Shown piece after piece: positions 1 through 6,819 of a DNA stretch of 64,000 bases. Where the stretch lies: contig NZ_OZ253579.1 of the NCBI RefSeq assembly GCF_965263005.1, positions 2,108,001 through 2,172,000 on the forward strand, written 5' to 3'. Below the pieces are notes generated by a model, which worked only from the letters and a program-made list of their open reading frames with translations, had not been told where the DNA came from and did no database searches. How positions within the stretch are numbered: position 1 is the first letter of the stretch; every line of letters begins with the position of its first letter. Position numbers and translations under genes: made by a program. The stretch is from Rariloculus sp965263005 (GTDB taxonomy: Bacteria > Pseudomonadota > Gammaproteobacteria > Steroidobacterales > Rariloculaceae).

Positions 1-3
1 GTA

Positions 4-34
4 TTGCCTGACGCCGATTGCGCCCGGGTATAAT
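4..34 (+). promoter_or_regulatory. Candidate promoter upstream of korA
   Basis: A perfect TATAAT hexamer lies at 29-34. The best upstream partner is TTGCCT at 4-9, but the 19-base spacer is longer than ideal. Transcription would begin near 41, leaving a leader of about 200 bases before korA. The window edge cuts off further upstream context. Confidence 0.35.
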
Positions 35-40
35 ATATTG

Positions 41-190
41 TTGCTCAATTCACAGGTGATTTTGAACCGAGCCCCTGTTCCAGTAGGCGAAGCCCGCGGG
101 CAGGTGACAAAGCAGCCGCCCGAACCTGACCGCAGAGCGCACACCCCGCTTTACAGTTTCCTGCACGGACTGCGGTTTCCGGCTCGTCGC
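41..190 (+). other. Structured leader or possible small RNA upstream of korA
   Basis: Nested and side-by-side complementary arms are visible: CGAGCC at 68-73 with GGCTCG at 181-186 as an outer stem, CGGGC at 97-101 with GCCCG at 118-122, and CCGCAG at 130-135 with CTGCGG at 170-175. Together they could form a closed multi-branched fold of about 120 bases. It sits downstream of a good -10 box and upstream of korA, so it could be a structured 5' leader or an independent small RNA. I could not match it to a known RNA family. Confidence 0.25.
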
Positions 191-247
191 GGCGAATAGA
201 GCATTGAAACTTGCTAAATTGAGCCCATCTCACTGATATTCAGCGCA

Positions 248-2152
248 ATGAGTACGAGTCAGGACATGTATGAGCCATCGGTCGTCATCCGCTTCGCGGG
301 CGACTCGGGCGATGGTGTCCAGCTTATGGGGACGCAGTTCGTATCTTCGACGGCGCTCGCAGGCAGCGATTTTGCAACCTTTCCCGACTACCCTGCCGAG
401 ATACGCGCGCCGGCCGGGACGACCTTTGGCGTCTCGGCATACCAGATAAACCTTGGCGCAGGCCCGATCACAACGGCAGGCGACGCGCCGCAGGTACTCG
501 TTGCGTTCAATCCCGCGGCCTTGAAGGTCAGCTTGCCGCTGATCGCCGACGGCGCGGTCGTGATCGTCAATACCACGAGCTTCACGAGCCGCGGTCTGTC
601 GAAAGCCGGTTACGAACAGGATCCGCGCAGCGACGGCTCGCTCGACGGCTATCAGCTCATCGAAGTCGAAATCACGCGGTTGACGCTCGAGACGGTCAAG
701 GCCTTTGGTCTGGCCAAGAGCGACGCCGGTCGATGCAAGAACTTCTGGGCGCTCGGCCTCGTCCAATGGATGTTCGGCCTCGGTCTCGGCACGATCGAGC
801 AGTGGATCAAAACAAAGTTTGCCAATAACAACACCGTGCGCGAGGCGAATCTCGCGGCACTTCACGCCGGCAATGCCTACGGCGAGACAGCGGCGCTCGC
901 CGCGGCCGTGCCGCAGTTGGGCGCGCGCAAGGCGAAGTTCGCGCCAGGAACGTACCGCGGCGTGCGCGGCAGCGAAGCGCTCGCGCTCGGTCTTGCCGCC
1001 GCCGCAGAACTTGCCGACAGGCGCCTCGTGTTTTGCTCTTATCCGATCACGCCCGCGTCTCCGCTGCTGCACCAGCTTGCGCGGTTCGGCAAGCTCGGCG
1101 TCGGCGTATTTCAGGCCGAGGACGAGATCGCTGCGATCTGTGCAGCCATCGGCGCCTCGTTCGGCGGTGCGATCGGCGTGACGTCGAGTTCGGGGCCCGG
1201 CATTGCGCTCAAGACCGAAGCGGTCGGGCTCGCAATCAATGCGGAGCTGCCGCTGCTCATCATCGACTCGCAGCGCGGCGGGCCATCTACGGGGCTGCCG
1301 ACGAAGACGGAGCAGTCGGACCTGTACCAGGCCGTCTACGGCCGAAACGCCGATGCGCCGCTGCCCGTCATCGCTGCCCGTTCGCCGAGCGACTGTTTCG
1401 AAGTCGCGATCGAAGCGGTGAGGATCGCGCTGCGTCATATGACGCCGGTTTTCCTTCTGACTGACGGATACCTGGCCAATGCCGCGGAGCCGTGGCTCAT
1501 CCCCGATATGGACGATTACCCGCCGATCGATACAAACACTCTGGCAGGGAAGCCGGCCGGAGATGTGCAGACGGCCGTATTCGAACGCGATCCCCAAACG
1601 TTCGGCCGGCCCTGGGTTTCACCGGGCACGCCGGATCTCATGCATCGGATCGGTGGGCTCGAAAAGGATATCCACACGGGCCACATATCCTATGAGGCCG
1701 AGAACCACCAGGCGATGACGCGGCTGCGCGCAGACAAGGTCGCTTCGGTCGCGAAATTCATACCGGATCAGGCCATCGAGGTCGGACCGCCGGAAGGCGC
1801 CGTGGCCGTCGTCGGCTGGGGCTCGACTTACGGTGCGCTGTATCAGGCCGTCCGGCGCCTGGCGCGGCTCGATGCGCGCGTCAGCCATATTCACATCCGC
1901 CACATCAATCCGTTTCCCGCAAATCTTGGCGAACTGCTCGGACGTTTCGACCGCATCGTTGTGCCGGAGATGAACATGGGCCAGCTTGGGACCTTGCTCC
2001 GTGACAAGCTCGGTGTGCGGACAGTTCAGTTCAACAAGGTGACGGGGCAGCCGTTTCTGATCCAGGAAGTCGTCGATTTCGTACGCGGACAGCTTGCCGA
2101 AGCATCGGGCGAAGAGCCGCTGCCGCGCATCGTGCAGGGAGATCGAACATGA
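248..2152 (+). CDS. korA: 2-oxoacid:ferredoxin oxidoreductase, alpha subunit (fused gamma-alpha), KorA-type
   Basis: Large subunit of the enzyme that oxidatively decarboxylates a 2-oxoacid, probably 2-oxoglutarate, to the acyl-CoA while reducing ferredoxin. At 634 residues it has the fused arrangement: an N-terminal gamma domain with the FAGDSGDGVQLMG signature (about residues 15-28), then the alpha/pyrimidine-binding domain starting at SYPITPASPL (about 264-273) with the SSSGPGIALKTEA segment (about 313-325), and a C-terminal transketolase-like domain. The ATG at 248 gives a complete N-terminus. Its stop overlaps the korB start by four bases (ATGA), so the two are translationally coupled. 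Substrate choice within the 2-oxoacid family is inferred from the overall resemblance to actinobacterial-type KorAB. No delta (ferredoxin) subunit gene is adjacent, so electrons must go to a separately encoded ferredoxin. Confidence 0.9.
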   Translation: MSTSQDMYEPSVVIRFAGDSGDGVQLMGTQFVSSTALAGSDFATFPDYPAEIRAPAGTTFGVSAYQINLGAGPITTAGDAPQVLVAFNPAALKVSLPLIADGAVVIVNTTSFTSRGLSKAGYEQDPRSDGSLDGYQLIEVEITRLTLETVKAFGLAKSDAGRCKNFWALGLVQWMFGLGLGTIEQWIKTKFANNNTVREANLAALHAGNAYGETAALAAAVPQLGARKAKFAPGTYRGVRGSEALALGLAAAAELADRRLVFCSYPITPASPLLHQLARFGKLGVGVFQAEDEIAAICAAIGASFGGAIGVTSSSGPGIALKTEAVGLAINAELPLLIIDSQRGGPSTGLPTKTEQSDLYQAVYGRNADAPLPVIAARSPSDCFEVAIEAVRIALRHMTPVFLLTDGYLANAAEPWLIPDMDDYPPIDTNTLAGKPAGDVQTAVFERDPQTFGRPWVSPGTPDLMHRIGGLEKDIHTGHISYEAENHQAMTRLRADKVASVAKFIPDQAIEVGPPEGAVAVVGWGSTYGALYQAVRRLARLDARVSHIHIRHINPFPANLGELLGRFDRIVVPEMNMGQLGTLLRDKLGVRTVQFNKVTGQPFLIQEVVDFVRGQLAEASGEEPLPRIVQGDRT

Positions 2153-3144
2153 GCACACAACTGACAGCCAGGGATTACACAACCTCGCAGGAAGTCCGCT
2201 GGTGCCCCGGCTGCGGTGACTATGCGATTCTCAAGACGATGACGCGCGTATTGGCCGATGTCGGCGCGGAACGCGAGAACACGGTGTTCGTCTCCGGTAT
2301 CGGCTGCTCGTCACGGTTCCCGTATTACGTGGAGACCTACGGCTTTCACACGATTCACGGCCGCGCGCCGGCCGTGGCCACGGGCTTGAAGCTCGCGAAC
2401 CCCGAGCTTGATATCTGGGTCGTCACGGGCGACGGCGATGGGCTGTCGATCGGTGGCAACCATCTGCTGCACGCGCTCAGGCGCAATGTTTCTCTCAAGA
2501 TATTGCTGTTCAACAACGAGATCTACGGCCTGACAAAGGGTCAGTACTCACCGACGTCGAGGCTCGGGACGAAGTCGCCGTCGAGTCCGGCAGGCTCGTT
2601 CGATGCGCCTGTCTCGCCGGGACTTTTCGCACTCGGCTCCGGTGCGCGATTCATCGCGCGCGCGATCGACGTGGACAAGCCAGGATTAGGCGGTGTGCTC
2701 GAGGCCGTTCATCGCTACGACGGCGCGGCTTTCGTCGAAATCTTCCAGAACTGCATCGTCTACAACGAGGACGTGTTCGAGTCCTTCGCGGGCAAGGAGC
2801 ACGCGGTCGACCGCCAGATCCACGTTCGCCACGGCGAACCGCTGGTGTTCGGCGCAGGCAACGCCAAGGGGCTGCGCTTCGATGTCGCGACGATGGCGCT
2901 CGAGGTTATCGATGCGAGTGAGCGCGCCGACGAGGTGCTCGTTCACGACGAGACGAACGCGACGCTCGCGCAATTGCTGCTCTCGATGGAGGCGCCGGCG
3001 ATGCCCGTGGCACTCGGTGTGGTTTACCGGGTCGAGGACCGGACTTTCGAGGCTGCGTTCTACGACAACCATCCAACGAGGCTCAAGCGTACGGGCCGAG
3101 TTGCCGACGCCCTGCGGCAGACGAATACCTGGACCGTGACGTGA
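2149..3144 (+). CDS. korB: 2-oxoacid:ferredoxin oxidoreductase, beta subunit, KorB-type
   Basis: Thiamine-diphosphate-binding partner of KorA, 331 residues. Cysteines C19 and C22 (WCPGCGDY) and C53 (GIGCSSR) fit the iron-sulfur ligands expected in beta subunits, with a further Cys in FQNC. The TGDGDGLSIGGNH segment (about 94-106) and the following FNNEIYGLTKGQYSPTS loop are the cofactor/Mg-binding core. The start overlaps the korA stop. The gene is followed by about 210 bases without a gene before the next transcription unit. Role: CoA-dependent oxidation of (probably) 2-oxoglutarate with ferredoxin, in parallel with the NAD-dependent SucAB-Lpd complex encoded 3.7 kb downstream. Confidence 0.9.
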   Translation: MSTQLTARDYTTSQEVRWCPGCGDYAILKTMTRVLADVGAERENTVFVSGIGCSSRFPYYVETYGFHTIHGRAPAVATGLKLANPELDIWVVTGDGDGLSIGGNHLLHALRRNVSLKILLFNNEIYGLTKGQYSPTSRLGTKSPSSPAGSFDAPVSPGLFALGSGARFIARAIDVDKPGLGGVLEAVHRYDGAAFVEIFQNCIVYNEDVFESFAGKEHAVDRQIHVRHGEPLVFGAGNAKGLRFDVATMALEVIDASERADEVLVHDETNATLAQLLLSMEAPAMPVALGVVYRVEDRTFEAAFYDNHPTRLKRTGRVADALRQTNTWTVT

Positions 3145-3357
3145 AGCTCTTCGGGCTTCGCCTCGCTGCGATAGCCCGATCCGCCTGATGCCTTGGCCCT
3201 GACGCGCGGCCGATCGGCGCCGCATTCCGCGGGCGAGTCGGGCGCGGTTATGCCGCGACGGGAGCACACCGCGACAGCGGATAACTCGCCATACGCCGGT
3301 ATGCATATAATCGAAGCGATCACGGCGCCGACGCGCGAATCCGGAGGGTAAGGTCAG

Positions 3358-5100
3358 ATGAGAACGTTCCGTCCGCTCTTGGCTCTGTCAGCCTTGTTCC
3401 TGGGTACACCCGTCTTGAGTCAGGAGCCGATCGACGCCTTGCTTGCGCGCGGCGAAGCGCTCTTCAAGGACGACGTCGGGTGCTGGGTCTGTCACCGCGA
3501 AACGGGCGAGGGACTGGTCGGGCCGAGCCTGCTATTCGGTCCGACGCCGACGGACATCTTCGATCAGCTCGAGAGCAATCCGGTCATGGGCGTCATCGTT
3601 GCGGAGCTCGACCCGAGCGACGAGGATCTCGTCGCGATCTCGATGCATATTCGAACCTTGGCGGGTCTGCCCGTGAGCGCCGAGCTCGCCGAGCAATACC
3701 GCACGGAGATCGTCGCCTACAAGGCGGCGCGCCCGATCGACATACCGTTCGCGAGGAGCGAACGCGATCTCGCCGTTGAGGCCATCCAGTCTTTCGGCTC
3801 CGTGATCACCGGTTGGGAGCGCAGGGCGAAGGAAGGCAGCGTGCTCAGCCACTATGACACGCAAGTCGTCGCGACGTTCGATGCGGGCGAGCCCAGGTTC
3901 ACGCCCGAGCCCGGCAAGACCTACTTCTACGAGAACACGGGCACGAACAGCGTGCCAGCGGTCCTCTTCGAGGGCTTCGAGCCCCCGACGCAGAACCAGG
4001 TCGTCGTCGGGGATGCCGAAACCAAGGAGATCATCGCAAGCTACGCACTGCCCGAGTCGCTCCGAGCCAGCGTGCACACTTCGGCGATGTCGCCGGACGG
4101 CAGGTACGCCTACATCATCGGTGCGAGGCCCGGCGGGGATGCCGACCAGTTCGAGGCTTTCGCGAGCTCCGCGACGCTGCTGAAGGTCGATGCCCTGACG
4201 CTGCAACCCATCAAGCAGGTCGCGATCGGCGGCCGGCTGCATCATGCTCAGGTCTTCCGCAACTATCTGCTGCTCGACATGTTCGCGCGCGATACCGACG
4301 GACTGGCGCTGATGCTTTATGACCCCGAGACCGATGAGATTGTCGGGGGTGTCAAGGACGTCGACATGGGCGGTATGGTCTACACAGTCTGGTCGGACCG
4401 GGACTACGAGTACATCTACGCGCTCATGGAGCCGGGCGGTTACGCCCCGGGCCGCGCGACCGGCATGCTCGGCATGATCAACATATACCAGGGCAAGCTC
4501 GTGGCGATGCGCCCGTTCTGGATCGCGAAGATTGACCCCGATACCTGGGAGGTCGTCAGGGAATATCCGATTCCGGGCTACCGGCCGAACTGGGCCGTGA
4601 TCGATTCAAACAAGGAGCACATCTACGTGATCGCAAGCTCGTCGGTCGCATCGAAGATCAACCTCGAGACGGGCGCCGTCGAATGGACGAACGGCACGGG
4701 GATCGGTCCCTACGGGGCAAGCCTCAATGCCGACGAAACTGAGCTCTGGGTAGCCGACAAGGGTGAGGCGGCCCATCATCTGGGGCGCACGATCACGGTC
4801 ATGGACACGGAGGCCGGACACGCTGTCGACACGCTCTACGGTGCCTACAAGGTCGATCACGTCCTGTTGTCCCCGAATGGCAAGGAAATGTGGGCGACGA
4901 GCAACGGCGAAGGGCGCATCTACGTGTACGACGCCGAAACGAGGGAGCTGACGCACAAGATCGACATGCCGACGAACGGCGACGCGCACGGTCTGATCTG
5001 GGTTCACTACGACGAGAACGGTATCGCGCGCGTCGTGCGCGACCAGGGCGGGTTCCATAACGGGATCAATCCGGCCTTGGGCCGGGCACTCGACTACTAG
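3358..5100 (+). CDS. Exported cytochrome c / beta-propeller fusion protein
   Basis: 580-residue secreted protein with a signal peptide (about residues 1-21, ending VLS-QEP). A class-I cytochrome c domain follows with the haem motif C42-x-x-C45-H46, then a long C-terminal region (from about 190) made of repeated strands of the YVTN/PQQ-like type (SPDGRYAYIIG, NADETELWVADKG, SPNGKEMWATSNG), predicted to be a multi-bladed propeller. The two-part layout recalls cd1 nitrite reductase and quinohaem proteins, but I see no diagnostic d1-haem ligands, so enzymatic activity is not assigned. It probably acts in the periplasm as an electron-transfer or redox-sensing protein. The stop codon TAG lies at the edge of a repeat element (5098-5203). 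It is a single-gene unit preceded by a 213-base gap with a TATAAT-like box near 3306. Confidence 0.75.
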   Translation: MRTFRPLLALSALFLGTPVLSQEPIDALLARGEALFKDDVGCWVCHRETGEGLVGPSLLFGPTPTDIFDQLESNPVMGVIVAELDPSDEDLVAISMHIRTLAGLPVSAELAEQYRTEIVAYKAARPIDIPFARSERDLAVEAIQSFGSVITGWERRAKEGSVLSHYDTQVVATFDAGEPRFTPEPGKTYFYENTGTNSVPAVLFEGFEPPTQNQVVVGDAETKEIIASYALPESLRASVHTSAMSPDGRYAYIIGARPGGDADQFEAFASSATLLKVDALTLQPIKQVAIGGRLHHAQVFRNYLLLDMFARDTDGLALMLYDPETDEIVGGVKDVDMGGMVYTVWSDRDYEYIYALMEPGGYAPGRATGMLGMINIYQGKLVAMRPFWIAKIDPDTWEVVREYPIPGYRPNWAVIDSNKEHIYVIASSSVASKINLETGAVEWTNGTGIGPYGASLNADETELWVADKGEAAHHLGRTITVMDTEAGHAVDTLYGAYKVDHVLLSPNGKEMWATSNGEGRIYVYDAETRELTHKIDMPTNGDAHGLIWVHYDENGIARVVRDQGGFHNGINPALGRALDY

Positions 5101-5203
5101 CAGCCCGTGGCGCAAGTCCCGCTGCATGGGGCGGAAGACCGCCTTGCCGGCCGGGCGCCTCGCCGGCCTCGGTGCGACGCGGCACTTATCCCACGGACTG
5201 CTG
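5098..5203. repeat. Palindromic dispersed element, copy A (internally deleted)
   Basis: About 106 bp beginning with the TAG stop of the preceding gene. Left end CAGCCCGTGGCGCAAGTCCC (5101-5120); right end reads back as the complement (GGCACTTATCCCACGGACTG, 5181-5200). It keeps the GCGCCTCGCCGG core seen in the other copies but lacks the central part carrying the inner ATTCGACCGACGA/TCGTCGGTCGAAT arms. Same orientation as the copies at 18138 and 55063. Confidence 0.75.
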
Positions 5204-5256
5204 CGTCCGTCGGCGGGCAATGATGGCTTTCGTGGTGGTAAGCTTCACGCCGCTTG

Positions 5257-5333
5257 GCCCCGGTAGCTCAGTCGGATAGAGCACTCGCCTCCTAAGCGAG
5301 GGGTCGCAGGTTCGAGTCCTGCCCGGGGCGCCA
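5257..5333 (+). tRNA. tRNA-Arg (anticodon CCU)
   Basis: Cloverleaf read by eye: acceptor GCCCCGG (5257-5263) pairs with CCGGGGC (5323-5329), D-arm TAGCTCAGTCGGATAGAGC, anticodon arm CTCGC-CTCCTAA-GCGAG giving anticodon CCT, T-arm GCAGG-TTCGAGT-CCTGC, discriminator G and an encoded CCA (5331-5333). It decodes AGG. Confidence 0.95.
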
Positions 5334-5385
5334 CCCTATCGCAACCGGGTCAGACCGACCCTGGCCCCTGATCCCTGGCAGGGAT

Positions 5386-5922
5386 TCATGCCGGCACTGC
5401 ATCGTCGGGCAGCACGAAGTCGTGCTCGGGATGCTGCACGATCAACACGGGGCACGGCGCCTGGCGCATGACTTTTTCGGTGACGCTGCCGGCCAGCAGG
5501 TGCTCAACGAAGCCTAAGCGGTGTTTGCCCATGATGATGAGTTCCACGCCGAGTTCGTTCGCACAAGCGACGATCTCATCTCCCGGCGTATGGCGGCCGG
5601 CCGAACGGAGCAGGCATACGGCTTGCGTATCACGCTCTTCGTCGGGTTCGAGCAGTCGCCCCATGTCTTCATGCGCCGCGTTTCTAGCCACCTCTGCAGG
5701 GCTCGGTTCAGCTTGATCCCCGCTCGCCGCGGGCTCGTCAGGCAACAGCGTCTCGATGACGCGCTCAGTTTCGATTGCGGCCTCGAACTCGTCGGACGAA
5801 AGCACGCGGACCAGAAACAGCCTGGCACCGAACTGGCGCGCGAAAGCGACACCGTACTTGACTGCCGCCCTGGAAGGTTCTCCGTGATTAGTCGGCACGA
5901 GAATCTTTGTCAACGCAAACAA
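5386..5922 (-). CDS. Universal stress protein (UspA family)
   Basis: 178-residue single Usp domain. The N-terminus TKILVPTNHGEPSRAAVKYG and the C-terminal MGKHRLGFVEHLLAGSVTE followed by APCPVLIV are typical of nucleotide-binding UspA-fold proteins. In the usual G-x2-G-x9-G-[ST] phosphate-binding motif the second glycine is replaced by arginine (GKHR...GS), so ATP binding may be altered. An acidic, Pro/Glu-rich insert (about residues 65-100) separates the halves. It is transcribed convergently with tRNA-Arg and divergently from the cytochrome c gene at 6101. Likely role: cytoplasmic stress response; partner unknown. Confidence 0.85.
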   Translation of the reverse strand: MFALTKILVPTNHGEPSRAAVKYGVAFARQFGARLFLVRVLSSDEFEAAIETERVIETLLPDEPAASGDQAEPSPAEVARNAAHEDMGRLLEPDEERDTQAVCLLRSAGRHTPGDEIVACANELGVELIIMGKHRLGFVEHLLAGSVTEKVMRQAPCPVLIVQHPEHDFVLPDDAVPA

Positions 5923-6100
5923 CGTGCTGTCTCCCTCGATTTTGCGATGGCACGACGCACGCTACGCCGAGGCTTCTCATGAATCAAGCAACCGTCTTGT
6001 CCAATGAGACACGTGGGACACGATCGTCGCCATCGCTGACAGCAGCCAAGCGGACGGCGCTCGTTTACAATTTGCCTCGAGCGCGCAGACAGGGACGACA

Positions 6101-6661
6101 ATGCGAGGATTCGGGTTTGGACGGCTGATCATGGTCCTGGCCGTCGCGGTGCCGGCTTGCCAGCCCTCGGGACCAGCGTCCGAGTCGGAGCCCGCCGCAA
6201 GGCCGGAAACCACCGCGAAGCCGGAGGCCATCCCCGCCGAAGAGATTCGAGGCGACGCTGCGGCGGATTCGCGGTGGGCATTCGACGTCGGCGAGATCAG
6301 GGCCGTGCAGGAGTATCTGGATGAGCCTCGATTCGCGGCGGCCGATCTGGATCGCGGCCGAATACTGAGCCTGTCCTGCCAGGCGTGCCACACGCTCGGG
6401 GCCGGGGAGGACCACAATCCGGGGCCAAACCTCTACGGCATGTTCGGCCGCCAGGCGGCGCAACTGGAAGGATTCGGCTATTCCGACGCGCTGCGGTCTT
6501 CGGGCCTCGTCTGGACGCCGCAAGCGCTCGAAGCCTGGCTCGCCGAGCCCGCCGATTTCGTTCCCGGAAACAACATGGTTTTCGCGGGCTTCGGATCCGA
6601 GACCGACCGCAGGGACGTGCTCGCCTATTTGCTCAGGGTGACGAGCGGCCTCGAGCAGTAA
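6101..6661 (+). CDS. Cytochrome c family lipoprotein
   Basis: 186 residues. The N-terminus MRGFGFGRLIMVLAVAVPAC ends in a lipobox-like VPAC (C20), followed by a Pro/Glu/Ala-rich linker (21-55) suited to tethering a domain to a membrane. The C-terminal class-I cytochrome c domain has C93-Q-A-C96-H97, a GPNLYGMFGR segment and a distal Met in VPGNNMVF (about 150-157) as sixth haem ligand. This matches small soluble cytochromes c of the c552/Cyc-A type. It stands alone upstream of the sucAB-lpd operon. Likely periplasmic electron carrier; its partners are not evident here. Confidence 0.8.
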   Translation: MRGFGFGRLIMVLAVAVPACQPSGPASESEPAARPETTAKPEAIPAEEIRGDAAADSRWAFDVGEIRAVQEYLDEPRFAAADLDRGRILSLSCQACHTLGAGEDHNPGPNLYGMFGRQAAQLEGFGYSDALRSSGLVWTPQALEAWLAEPADFVPGNNMVFAGFGSETDRRDVLAYLLRVTSGLEQ

Positions 6662-6819
6662 TCCGATGGCCGGGCCGATACGCGGTTGCGCTCGCGCGCA
6701 GCGCGCAATGCCGCGCGTTTTAACTTGATCCGGGTTTAGCTACACTAGCGCGGCCTCTTTTTCGGCTCGGGCGTCAAGCGTCGTGTGCGCGTATGCCGCG
6801 TTCGTGCCAGTCCGGCCGC

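Noticed and set aside
41..190. 6S RNA, 4.5S RNA or RNase P RNA
   Set aside because: Length and visible motifs do not match any of these; kept only as an unassigned structured region.
230..1597. A 455-codon minus-strand frame opposite korA
   Set aside because: It covers a fully conserved korA coding region and its translation is arginine-rich with no recognisable motif.
3358..5100. cd1 nitrite reductase (NirS)
   Set aside because: Size and domain order fit loosely, but no d1-haem ligand pattern is visible and no nir genes are nearby.
5371..5385. Hairpin ATCCCT-GGC-AGGGAT as terminator between tRNA-Arg and the stress-protein gene
   Set aside because: The stem is only six pairs and there is no T-tract on either strand.
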